Assembly: GCA_010094025.1 (NCBI GenBank)
Contig: ML991775.1
Span: 558,001-622,000, forward strand
Reading direction: 5' to 3'
From: Viridothelium virens
Taxonomy: Eukaryota > Ascomycota > Dothideomycetes > Trypetheliales > Trypetheliaceae
DNA length: 64,000 bases
Under the pieces are notes generated by a model. That model was not told where the DNA came from. It did not search any database and was given only the letters and a program-made list of their open reading frames with translations. Every line of letters begins with the position of its first letter. Position 1 is the first letter of the stretch. Shown in pieces: positions 34,347 to 45,299 of this stretch. The position numbers and the translations under genes were made by a program.

Positions 34347-35449
34347 TTCTCTGCAGAAAAGAAGTGTGGAGCATCAGCCATTATGACAAGGTGGGACATC
34401 CACTCAACACTGCATCAGAGGTTTTCACAAGCTCATAGTCGAGCAGAGCATGCGATCTCAAATCAGCGCCAAGTCGATCAAAAAGCCGAAATGAGGAAAT
34501 GGAAGAAACGATTATCCATCTATGCCTGATCGCAAGGCATGTGCACGAGGATCAGGTTCGGAAATAGCATGCAAGCTGGTCTGGCCATAGTGGATTATCC
34601 GCCCGCATCCCAGCTTGGTTCCGCAAGTGGCGGCATAATGGAAAGAGAAGAATCCATGGTGTCATTCTATCGCATGAAGCCAGCGTGTGAGTGGTTGAAA
34701 CTCGGCCGAGAAGCTATTTTTTGAGTTGTCCTGATTCAGACGATGCACTCAGCCCCCAACGCTTAAGGCGATGATGACCCGTCCCATCGGAGTCGTTGAG
34801 ACCGTCTGCATCTTTCCGGCCTAGATGGCTTATCTAAAAATCTCCAAGGAGTCTTATAGGCGAGCGTGCTGGACTGGCCTTCAAACACCCTTGTATTTCT
34901 CCAACAGCCCCAATCTGCCCACCTTACCCCTGCAGCGCTGGCCGCCGAGAATTCGGAGACCAATGCAACACTTCCCTCAATTGGAGCCATTAGTCCGTCG
35001 TAGGCCGTGAAGGCTGAAAAACGCTCTGGATGTCAACATGCCGAAGCAAGCCCTATCGCTCGCCATGCCTTGCCGTTCTTGGGGGCGAGATCGATGGGCT
35101 ATCACAAGCTGAGAATGTAGTTGCGAAAGCAGGCATTACTCCGTGCATTTTCCCTATAACTCTACGATCCGTTGCCTGAGTGCCTCAGAGCCTCTATCTT
35201 CAGTGGGCCTGAGGGGCTGACAAGAAACCGTCAATACCTCTCAGCTAGCCGGTAAAGGAGCACTGAGCTTGTCAAATTTCCGATCTCACTGCGATCAGAC
35301 CTCGTCACTTTGTTTTATGTGCTAGTTTGGCGCCTCTGCTTTCTTGCGCCGTCCTCTCGTTTCTATATCCTTCCTGAGACGTATTGCCCTCCCCAAGGCT
35401 TGAGGTTGGATAGACTCGAAAACTCACAGGCAACTGGACATCTCTCACC
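34347..35449. promoter_or_regulatory. Divergent promoter, pseudo-protease / GPI-type protein
   Basis: A 1.1-kb spacer between two head-to-head genes for surface proteins. No supportable gene inside. Regulation in common is possible from the arrangement but no shared motif could be fixed by eye. Confidence 0.45.
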
Positions 35450-38400
35450 ATGTTTTGGTCCTTTATTTGCCTCGCGACCCTTCTCGGCTGGGTACACGCG
35501 GCAACGTTTCCCAATCGAAGTATGTTATGCATTTCCTATTCATGTCCATTACTCAGTGGAAAACGCACTTTTGGTGATGTGGTTGAGAACGAAGACCAGC
35601 ATCCAAACGAGTTGCATACGCAACTCCATTCTGATAAGAGGTGCTGGATAGCCTGTCTCGAGGGTGTTTTGGAAAGTTTAACTGCTTAGTGTGTTCCGAA
35701 GCTAATTCAGTAATAGCTTCGACGAGTACTATTGACATAACATCAACGCTCTCAGTGACAGTCGCTCCAACAGCTAGTGCCAATGGCAGTTGCGAACTTG
35801 CTTGTTATTCGCCATGCAGTCCACAAACGGAGAGCTACATTACTTGGAAGCAAAGTCAATTTCAGACCATTGTCACCGCTGCTACTGTCTCGATAATCAT
35901 CAACACCCAAGCGAATACAACAAGAACAACAACAATCCACAATAATGTCACGCTTAGCGGATCTGCGGCCTCTGGGTATGTCCATCTGACGCCTCCAGCA
36001 GGCGCTAAGCTTTCAGGCTCGACCCAGGTGGCGTACCAAACGGAAATCGATTATTATGCCAATACGTCGACAGTTTTGACCATGTAAGACCCTTTCTTCA
36101 ACCATTGATCGCCAAAGCTACGCAGGTATTGACCTCCCGTAGCCCCTTTGCAACCGTAATGAGTTTTCCTCCAGACGAGATCACATGGTCTGGTGTTATC
36201 CCAACAACTCTGATGGGCATACCTACATGCACAACTCATGTTCGTGACCTTAAGCCTCCAGATCTGTCAGCTTAAGTACGTTGCTAACGAGACCTAGAAT
36301 GACTACTTGGTGGAAGCTTTACCTCACTTACCCACGCCGCTTGTGTCGACTATGGAAATCAAGTCCACGAGTGGATATCTGGGCCTCGATTTGGATCCTT
36401 ATGGTTGGCTCTGGTCTTCAGAGTTCGGTGCAGAGGGCTACGACCAAGCCGAATTGGCCACTGAATTCCCAGACGTAGCGGCACTTTCAAACAAGACTTG
36501 CTCACTGCAACCAAATTGCAGTTTGACATCTGTAGCCGCAGAAGAGACATCCAACGCCGCCCTGTTTCTGACGGTCACAAGCACTGGCTATGAATCGGGT
36601 ACTTCTGCTGCAGCTGCCGCTACCATGGCACGTCCAGGATCAAGTGTACCAGCGGCAGCCCCAGGAACAACGCCGCCACCACCACCACCACCTCCGTCAC
36701 CAACTACCACAGTCCCTCTGAACAGTAATGCGCCGGCGCCGCAGTCCGAGAATACCAATCCAAGCCCGAATAGCCCAGCTCCAGCTCCAGCACCAGCTCC
36801 GACGACAGGCTCTAATCCGTTGTCAGGCCTGGTCGGGTCTATTGGAAGCGGCCTCATACCATTTTCGGGACAATCCTCTAATGCCGCTTCTGCTGGTACG
36901 TCGCCACCAGCGCCGTCTCCCGGCACAGGTACATCTAATCCAGGCGGACCGGAAGGTGGTATTCTGTCCATTCTCGGTGCTGGAAGCCAGTCTCCACCGG
37001 CTGCAAGTCAAGGCTCGAGTGGAAATCAAGGCTCGTCGGGTTCGTCTGGCTCCTCCGGTTCTTCAGGAAATTCTGGGTCATCTGGCTCTTCTGGGAGTCA
37101 AGGCTCATCTGGTTCCTCGGGATCGTCAGGAAACTCTGGTTCATCTGGTTCTTCCGGCAATCAAGGTTCATCTGGTTCCTCGGGGTCTTCAGGAAATTCA
37201 GGATCTACAGGCTCACCAAGCAGTCAAGGTTCAAGTGGGGGTCAAGGATCGTCGGGTTCCTCCGGAAACGCAGGGTCTTCGGGGTCCCCGAATGGCCAGG
37301 GATCAAGCGAAGCTCCTAGTGGGAGCCAGGGATCAGGAGGCTCGTCTGGCACTTCAGCGTCTTCTGGAAACGAAGGGTCAGGCGGAAACCAGGGCTCGAG
37401 CGGAAATGCAGGCTTAGGTGGAACTGGCGGAGGTCAAGGAAACGGCGGAGGTCAAGGTTCTCCTGCTGCGCCTGCTCCGGTTACCATCGGTAGTCAGGTT
37501 GCGAGCCCGGTTGTCAATGGTGGCACGACTGGATACCAGATTGGGAATTCTGCGACTCTCATACCAGGAGGAAGTCCAATCACCGTTTCTGGAAATACCT
37601 ATTCCCTTGCCCCGTCGGCATCTGCATTCGTCGTCAACGGGCAGACTTCTTCCCTCGCTCCCGTACTCCCTGCCGTTACGAATGCACCACCAGCCCCTGC
37701 TATTACTGTCGGAGGTCAGACATACAGCCCATCAGTCGTTAGCGGAACTCCGGTCTACAGCATCGCACCAGGACAAACCATAACTGCCGGTGGCTCGCCG
37801 GTCACAATCTCCGGATCTACCTTCTCTATCGCTCCTTCCGGCTCGGCCGTTGTCGTCAATGGTGCCACAACGCCTCTTAGTCAGACCTTCTCTGGTGCAG
37901 GCATCCCATCAGCGGCTGGAATTACCCTCAACGGCCAGACCTACACTCCCACCACCGTTTCTGGCACTCCAGTCTACTCCATCGCCCCTGGAGAAACTCT
38001 ATCTGCAGGTGGGCCTGCTCTTACAATCTCCGGCTCAACCCTCTCGCTTGCGCCTTCTGGCTCTGCAGTCATAGTTAACGGGCAGACGTCTGCGCTCACT
38101 GCCGGCACCGGACAGATCACGTCTGCTCCAGCACTGACGCTGAACGGACAAACTTACGCAGCAACGACCGTGTCGGGAACACCGGCGTATTTTCTCGGAC
38201 CCGGAGAGACGCTGGTTCCCGGTGGGGCTCCACTTACTCTTAACGGGACGACGGTTTCTTTATCTCCATCTGCAACTGCTGCGGTAATCAACGGTCAGAC
38301 ATCGAATCTGCCGCCTGCCTCGACCGGCATTGGGAGCTATGTTGCTAGTGGAGTGGGGGCGACAGGCACTGTTCAGCCTCAGTCCTTCCCGGGAAGTGCT

Positions 38401-38481
38401 TCAAGGAGTGAAAGTGGTTCTGTGTGGCTACAGATAATGTTGACCGTAATTGGTGTGGTTTTTGTTGTGGTTGAATTGTAA
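35450..38481 (+). CDS. Large repeat-rich cell-surface protein with GPI-type C-terminus
   Basis: Four exons: 35450-35519, 35639-36083, 36143-36239 and 36298-38481 (introns 119, 59 and 58 nt); 931 codons. A signal peptide (MFWSFICLATLLGWVHA) is followed by a Cys-containing head, then a conserved-looking globular part (about residues 60-320). Next come a Pro-rich hinge (about 326-372), a Ser/Gly-rich stretch of SSGSSG and NQGSSG units (about 442-580), and four copies of a 60-70-residue unit (about 600-880) built around GQTY-x3-VSGTPVYSIAPGETL, SGSTxSLAPSGSAVVVNGQT. The tail is Ser-rich then strongly hydrophobic to the last residue, as in GPI-anchored wall proteins. The join of exons 1 and 2 is the weakest point, because a second frame there (CWIACLEG) also looks coding. 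Likely a wall or adhesion protein. Confidence 0.82.
37010..37420 (+). repeat. Ser-Gly coding microrepeat
   Basis: About 400 bp of short units encoding GSSGSSG, GNSGSSG and NQGSSG, with many synonymous changes between copies. It forms a flexible stalk in the surface protein. Confidence 0.85.
37470..38330 (+). repeat. Four tandem coding repeats of about 200 bp
   Basis: Each copy encodes a 60-70-residue unit with a TYxPTxVSGTPVYxIAPGETL core, a GG-x-LTISGSTxSLAPSGSA segment and a VVVNGQTSxL end. The last copy is the most diverged (YFLGPGETLVPGG). The length and spacing suggest repeated small beta-domains. Confidence 0.85.
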
Positions 38482-38749
38482 ATTATGGAATGAGGCGAAG
38501 GTCTTAACGTTTGACGCATCTAATGTTCAGGGCATGAAGAGCAAATGTTCCTGCTATAAGGCAGTTTGTGTATAATGGGTCTTATTGGACTTCCGTAATT
38601 GGCTAACAGCGCGGTGTGATATACCACCATCTATCTATGTGAAATCTATTGATACCAGGAAGGCATTCTGACTCATCTTTGTATCTGCTCCTCAAGACTC
38701 CGCTGCTCCATCCCTACGACCTCCCGGCTGTGCTGACAGTACACCAGCT

Positions 38750-39910
38750 TCACTCCTCTGAAGCTTCATCCCCATTCCCCTCAGTTTGATCTAAAATCCC
38801 CATCCTCCCCTCCTTCACCTCCGCCTTTGTCCTCCGGAAATTGTAACCCCGTTCCGTGAAGACATACTCCAACGCTGCGTCCAACGTCTCCTCATTCCGA
38901 AGAAGCCACTCCTCGTTCCAGAACTCGCTCCCAGCTCGAGGAACGCCATTAGCAAAATCCCGACGGAAATCCAAGAGCTTGCTGGTCCCACTCCTCATCA
39001 AGTCAGCCCAGTAGTCTACCGCCGCCATGACCTCGGTTTTCGTCCGCGCATGCTTGCGCAGATAGAGGATCTGCGCTGGGTTAAGCTTGGTCATGCGGCG
39101 AGTTTTAGTGTAGTGCGCATTGCCGGAGCCCCAACCCTCTTGCGCAGGGTCGTGCTCGCGAGTAGGCTTGTACCGGTCGAAGGAGCGCCTGGCAGGCCAA
39201 GCGATCTCGACTCCTTCGACCTGCTGCGGGCTGTTGACGGCTAGGTGTGGTCTCGAGCTCCTGGCGCTCGGGACGCTGAAGTCCAGGTGACGGGAGTCGC
39301 CGACCCGCTTCCTTACGCGACGCACGACGGTCTCGTTGCTCGGACAAATGCTGCTGCTAAGGACGTGGAGGAGGATTTGGTGGAAGTCGAGCATGTCTGC
39401 GAGATCGCAGGTCTCATAGCGTCGGAGGTACTTGACTTGGTCCTCGTTGGCATCCTCGTCGAAGTCGAGCCCTGCGGATTCGGCGTCGTGGAATCTTGCT
39501 CCGTAGAGCCAGACGCGATAGACGGCTGTGCGAAGGCAGCGAGCCTCCGCGCCGTCTAAAGAGCGCCGGTCTACGATGTTGTCCTCTTCGTTCCACTTCT
39601 TCAGCGGGTAGATTTGGCACCATTCTTCCGCTACTCGCCCAAGGGCGAGCAGTGCGGGCACTTGATGGGCCTGGATCGCCCCTGGCTGGTTGCTCGCGCT
39701 CCCCTCGTCGTCGTAGAGGGCAAGCTGGAGGAGCAGGCGGACAGGCCCATAATGCGTGTCGAGCGCCGTCTCCAACAGCCTACCCCCCTGGCGGAATGCC
39801 ACCTCCTTGAGATGGCGGCAGGTGTACGCCAGAGTGAGGAATGCCCTCATATCTGGGCAATGGGAGAACAGCAGCTCCAGGAGCTCGTTTGGCAGCTTCT
39901 CGAGTTTCAT
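38750..39910 (-). CDS. F-box domain protein
   Basis: Single-exon frame of 386 codons from the ATG at 39910. The N-terminus is an F-box: LEKLPNELLELLFSHCPDMRAFLTLAYTCRHLKEVAF (residues 3-40), the part that binds Skp1 in SCF ubiquitin ligases. The rest has no recognisable repeat domain, is rich in charged residues and includes an acidic segment (DFDEDANEDQ). It ends in an acidic tail. The substrate is unknown. It is convergent with the GPI-protein gene, 268 bp away. GC is higher than in the flanks. Confidence 0.82.
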   Translation of the reverse strand: MKLEKLPNELLELLFSHCPDMRAFLTLAYTCRHLKEVAFRQGGRLLETALDTHYGPVRLLLQLALYDDEGSASNQPGAIQAHQVPALLALGRVAEEWCQIYPLKKWNEEDNIVDRRSLDGAEARCLRTAVYRVWLYGARFHDAESAGLDFDEDANEDQVKYLRRYETCDLADMLDFHQILLHVLSSSICPSNETVVRRVRKRVGDSRHLDFSVPSARSSRPHLAVNSPQQVEGVEIAWPARRSFDRYKPTREHDPAQEGWGSGNAHYTKTRRMTKLNPAQILYLRKHARTKTEVMAAVDYWADLMRSGTSKLLDFRRDFANGVPRAGSEFWNEEWLLRNEETLDAALEYVFTERGYNFRRTKAEVKEGRMGILDQTEGNGDEASEE

Positions 39911-41690
39911 GGTGGCTTGGGATTTCTTGATACTGTGGAATTCTAGAGAGCGAGAGAAAGATAGATAGGGGGTAATGATTGTGGTGGTGAACTTGCCGGC
40001 GATGCTTGTTGAAATCAGCACGCCGGAGAGACTGTGAAGGGTCAAATGACAATGACCCCAGCGTCGGGGCTATCAGTGAGATGGGGGAAAACATGGCCAT
40101 ATTGTTGTGGCCGAGCAACCAGCCTGTGTCGGCTGGGTGTGATATCGGTGGTCATGGTCATGTTGAGAGTAGGAAAAAAAAAAAAGGCGGAAGACGCGTC
40201 AGGGTCCAGGAGACGCCGAAATCGTCAACTCCGATCTATTTCCCACTTCCACGCCACCTCTTCACCACCTCTTCACCACCACCATTTTCAAGTGCTCAAG
40301 CAAACTTTTCCAGTCTTGAGACGCAAGACCTGCAAATGCCTGACGCGTAGCAGCAACCCCCTGTCATCCATCTTTGTTGATAGACCTGTCAGCCCGAGTG
40401 CTTCGTGCGACCTTTCGTCGTTAGCAACGCGCTCCTGGGCCTATTCCCTTGGGTCGATTTGTTACTCTGTCAGCACCGCAGAACAAAGTAATGAAGCGCA
40501 TCGAAATCCTGTCGACCTCCTCAGCAGCGGTTGTTGACGTCCTCAGCAGGGCTCAGTCTTTTCTTGAGTTAGCCAGCAAGGACAGAAGACCTGGTCTGGA
40601 CCCACGCACACTCCTTCTCCCAGCAGATTCGCAACATCCCAATCTGCATGAAGTTCAGTTCCCTCATCGATCTTCTGAACCACGTAATTTCCTCCCGCGG
40701 AAACGTGAAAACGCTCCTTCAGCTGACATTCACCTGCCCATCTCCTTAAGAGGGCAAGCTGGGCGGGACACAAACTGCCCACAACTATTCTGGACAGGCC
40801 GCTTGGACTTCTCGATGGCTTATGGCATATAGCTTGCTTCCTCAGGGCACCCAGCCCCCAGCATCGTTTACGGCTGGAGTCTGGGCCGATAATTGCAATT
40901 GGACGAGTGGCAGGAAAATGGTGCCAGAGCAATCCGATCAAGAAGTCAAATCATGCGACCGAATTCATAGGTCATCCGATATGTCTGGCTCTACGCTGCC
41001 GCGTCCACCAAGGCCAGTTGGGTTCGACTATTCTGGAGCTGCCAAGGACACCTATATGGAGTTTTCCTGACACTTGACCATCAGTCACCCTGCCACCATG
41101 CTCAGCCTGCACCTCCTTAGCATTCTGGTTGGACAACTCCCGGGATCTTCCAGCATGTGCTTCGTCAGCATACGCTAGACATTTGCTGCGTCTCCGCCAA
41201 TCGAGGTTTTCTTGACATTGAGATATCTGTCGAAGCTGGCAACTTCAACAAATGGTGAAGGCACGGAGACAGTATGAAATCGCGTTGAATGACCGAGGCC
41301 GGTACGCGCCACCGCTTGGGTGAACGAGACGGACATACCACCGGCGAGACGTCTGGCCGAATGCTGACGTTACGTTCCCAAAGCAAATATGGAAGGACGC
41401 GATGAGCTAGGTAGGCTGCATCAGCGCGACAGATTCAGCCTCGCTTTTCTATGTGTCCGATCCAAATACTTTAGTGGTCGTCCTTCCGAGCAGGAATGCA
41501 AGAATAGAAAATGGGAATGAGCGCAGAGGGAACGACATCAAGCCTCGAAATAGCTGTTGCTTGCTTGCTCCCATAGGTACTTGGTTCCATGGTTATTTGC
41601 TTTGGCTTCCACTCTATGCTTGCCTCACTCGAACCTTTTTCCATATCAAGTCACGTGGTTTAGAGTCTTGCTTTCCTCGGTCGCTTTTTC

Positions 41691-41840
41691 TTTGTTCGTC
41701 TTCGCGCTGCCATCTGCTTCATCGCTTTCTCTTCTTTCTTACTTATCATTTCTTTCCCAAGTCTTTCCTTTTTCTCCCATCTTTCTTGCCTTTTTTTCTG
41801 TCTTTTTTTCCGTCCTTTTTTTTTTGGTGGTGGTGGTTTT
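41691..41840 (+). repeat. Pyrimidine-rich low-complexity tract
   Basis: About 150 bp dominated by T and C on the plus strand, with runs of seven to eleven T, ending in GGTGGTGGTGG. Probably untranslated simple sequence. Confidence 0.8.
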
Positions 41841-41948
41841 CTCTACTCCTAAGTGGAAGAACGTCTCTTATTTCGTCAACAGGAAATGACCAGTAAGACT
41901 TGCGGAGCCTGATTCGACTTTCTTGGCAAACTAGAAGTGGTAAACCAT

Positions 41949-41979
41949 GGACCCTGGACCCTGGACCCTGGACCCTGGA
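41949..41979 (+). repeat. Tandem repeat of GGACCCT
   Basis: Four perfect 7-bp units plus a partial fifth (GGA). It is intergenic and lies about 110 bp past the pyrimidine tract. Confidence 0.95.
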
Positions 41980-43163
41980 AATCGGATTTTCTGCTAGGAG
42001 ATTTTGGTATATCCCCATGTACGATTCCTTGCATATTCTCGTTTAGCCTTTCGCCTTGATCAAGCTCTATCGCCTCAAGACGAAGTGTTCTTCGGGTAAG
42101 GTGCACAGGGAAAGAGAGGCCGTTGCTTCACTGGTAACGACGAAACCCCGAAATAATGCATCCGTAACAAGCCACTATTTCATATGACATCTTCGGGAAA
42201 GGATTATGGATGGAACTGTCCTTCATGGTTCGAAGCATAATTCGAACCCCGGTTTACAGTCGAAAGCAGTCCAATCACATGACCGTCAGAGAGCGGCTAA
42301 CCCAGTCTGAGCCAGGGCGCACCGAATGCAGCAAGATGGAAGGCCTTCCTCGTTCTTTCTCATTCAACTGCCGTTGAGGGACGCCGCAGAAGACCTAGTT
42401 GGCGCAGCCTGAGCTCGATAGCCATGCAAAACCCGAAGAGAACTTTTACTCTTTGTCTCCTGCTCTCCAGCTGAACAGCCGGAACGGATCCTGCCAAGAA
42501 GCCCTGGCAGTCGTCTGGTAAGGGCTTCTAGTCCCGACGTATGTCTCGAATTGAGGATAAGGCTCACTTCTATCGTCCTCTTTTCTTTGTTATATTCCAG
42601 CCTGGAGGAAGTTACTTGAAGTTGATGCTGGAGAAGACTGCTACCGGAGGCGATCTATGATGTTATGCCCGTTGTCCGATCCTCTGGATCGAAGAAGTAG
42701 CAAACGATCCATCTTGTCTTCTTGCTCTGTAAGAATCGGAGAAGCAATTAAGCCTGCTGGAACGGGAGAAGTTTTCCTTGTTAGACTCGACGGGCCTTCT
42801 TCCCCTCATCAGCCTCGGATATCTTGGATACATTTATTAGACGGCACTGGTACGCGCCCTCTCTTTATCCGTTATCCCTTGGCTGTCTCATGCTGGTGTG
42901 GACTGCATACCACGAAAGAGGCCCGATGTTATCGCAAGCGCAAGTCCGTCCGAGGTGTCCACAACCGTTCTCGGTTACCTTCGGTAGGGCAAAGGTGCTC
43001 CCTTCCTTGGCACGGCCTTGTTCTTTGTCCAATCAAATACACCTGCCAATTTGATCGCATCGTCCACAGTTCTCAATTCGGAAGCAACATGCCGTCTATT
43101 GTGACAGTGTTGGATGCAGTTGTTTGTCATAAGAGATAGCCAAATAGTCGAGCCATTGGGTAA

Positions 43164-43808
43164 TTGCAACTATGTCACCAGCATAACGGTGTCCCATTGA
43201 CCGGGAAATTCTTTCGACTAGTCAACGAAGGCCTCGTGAACAGAATCTTTGCCTCTTTGTTCGGCCGCCGCCACGTTATCCTCGACATCCTAGAGCAGAC
43301 AGTAACCTTCGCTAGCAGTATTCTAATCTTTCTTCCAAAGGGCTCGAGAGACTACCGGTGTTCTGTCGAAACTGTAGTGATGCTGGACGCGTATTTGAAA
43401 TTGACGGATGATTGGACCGCTGTAGACCTTTATGGACCGTGTCTGGGTTGTGGCCTGCTGTTGACAACCATGCTACGAGTTGCAGGAAGTCGCGCTAGGT
43501 CGATATTCCTCGACCGGTCGCAGCAAGCCGCTGTTGTCTTTTCCCGTCATGATGGTCGTATCTTTGATCGAAACTTCAATGTCGGCGTCCTACCACATGA
43601 TCGCGTACGTCTGTGTGTCAAATTCAGACGGCCGTTTGCAGCAACAGGGAAGGCTCTTGTCGATAGCATAAAGGGGATGCTATCCCTTGACGGTTGTAGT
43701 AGGCCAGACCCGGGTGCTATCGTGCGGTTGGAGTGCTTCCCACTGTCTCGAATCCAGATGCAATATGCCATGCAGATTTTTTCATGCATTCCTTTTGCAA
43801 GGATGTAA
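43164..43808 (+). CDS. Unrecognised 214-codon open frame
   Basis: The longest frame in the gene-poor stretch. Its first in-frame start is not a clean ATG context and I recognise no domain. The translation has segments of ordinary protein-like composition (LFGRRHVILDILEQTV, SRHDGRIFDRNFNVGV). A frame of this length is borderline for chance in 64 kb. It could be a real orphan gene, part of a decayed gene, or noise. Confidence 0.2.
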   Translation: MQLCHQHNGVPLTGKFFRLVNEGLVNRIFASLFGRRHVILDILEQTVTFASSILIFLPKGSRDYRCSVETVVMLDAYLKLTDDWTAVDLYGPCLGCGLLLTTMLRVAGSRARSIFLDRSQQAAVVFSRHDGRIFDRNFNVGVLPHDRVRLCVKFRRPFAATGKALVDSIKGMLSLDGCSRPDPGAIVRLECFPLSRIQMQYAMQIFSCIPFARM

Positions 43809-45299
43809 GTGCAATGGTGTTGTACATTAGGCTCCGTGGCCGTTCTTCAGTGGACGCTGCGGTCGAGCCTTATCTGTGTCGCGTTCCCTCTCCTGGAGAC
43901 GTAAATGGGTCTAGGAGCGCATTGAAGGACTCTCCAGGCTGCTTGGCAATTTGGTGGTTTCCTCCGGAATCTATTTGGTTTCGGAAGAATATCTGCATAC
44001 GAGATATCCAAGTTCCCTGACCACAATGGCCTGATCGTGACAATGTAGCCGAGAAACGGACCTGCCGTCGGAAATTTCGACTGTTGATGCTGGACTCCTC
44101 GCTCACTTTTAAGGAGTCTGCAGACTCTCAGCAGGCTGAACTTAGCACCGCAGTGATGGTGCTGGAGTTCAGAGGTCCCTCAAGCCGTGGTACAATTGTG
44201 GGACTTCCGCGAGGTATCGCTAGCACTGTCAACGGTGTTGGGTACTCGCTTGATTTCCAGATGAGGTATCCGGAGCTACAAAGAGCCAAGAGTGATGTCT
44301 GTACTGGGGGTCCTCTTGGTTTGTCTCGGTAGCTGTCTTTCTGCTGGTATTCTCGGGTGTCTGGAAAGCTTCTGGGCGACTGTCTTGTCCCACGGAACAT
44401 CTCTTTGGAAGACCGATTCGCGTTGAGAAAATTCAACTTCTTACTTGCATTGACGCGATGATCCAAGGATGATGCAGGATGTGCAAGTTGAAAGCGCAGG
44501 CTGCAACAAAGGTATCAATAGCTTCTGTCGGCATCGCCCATTGGTTTTCCAGGAGAGTTCGGAGATTGAATGAGGTGATCATCGAAGCCGTAATTTCATC
44601 GTGACGATTTGCCAGCAGGCTGAGGTCGCTTGAGAGTATGCTCACAAGGATGCTGAGGAATCTGCCACAAATCTGCGCTCTGGGGATGTTGTCGCGAATC
44701 AATCATTTCGAGGAGGCGCGTTCTAGTAATTACGCCTTTGTGACCCAAGCAAGTCTCTTTCTCGTGGATGACGCGACTTTCCAGGCACTCTTTGAGATGG
44801 TTGGCTGAATTCACTTGCAGCTGCCAATAACAACGAGTTCTCTGGGCTCTGGGGCTTCAGGAGCGATTATTACTACCATCACGGCGATCCCTAGAGATGG
44901 ATCTTGATCTTGATGGACAGTGCCAATATTAAGCTCCTTGAGATGGCCTTCGCAAATGGTATCGGCGTTGGTAGAGACAGTAAATATCGATGAAGTAGCT
45001 CTGCTACGTCGTAAGTGAGGAGGATTTGCAGACATGGTGTGCATTGCACTTAAGTATTTTGGGGAGGGGGTGTCCAGCGTGACAACGATCTGGCTGTATG
45101 AGCGGCTTCACGCCCCGGCGCAACACACCTGTCTCCGTCTCACTGGCTTCCCTTGCAAGCCTTGTTGACTTGGTCTTTGTCGTTCAGAGCAAGAGCTGTC
45201 TCCCTCCATCCTCCCACATCGTCTATTGGTGGGTACCCCTGAAGCTGCTTTTAAGTGGCTCAAGAAGCCCCTTTCCTCGAGCTTCTGCATTGAGTATCA

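Larger units (their letters stand above)
39911..45299. other. 5.4-kb gene-poor stretch between two F-box-type genes
   Basis: I could support no gene with confidence. It contains the F-box gene promoter, a T/C-rich tract (41691-41840), a GGACCCT tandem repeat (41949-41979), one 214-codon frame (43164-43808) of unknown nature and many short frames on both strands. Some reading-frame fragments between 42.6 and 45.0 kb look weakly coding in more than one frame, which would fit decayed genes. No repeat at both ends of a block and no transposase-like sequence was seen. Confidence 0.45.

Noticed and set aside
36728-38074. Arg/Leu-rich frames inside the GPI-protein gene
   Set aside because: They are produced by the coding repeats of the surface protein read in another frame.
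42225-42320. Possible tRNA on the minus strand (GGGGTTCGAATT resembles a T loop)
   Set aside because: The five bases on either side of the loop do not pair, and no matching D arm or anticodon arm lies at the right distance.
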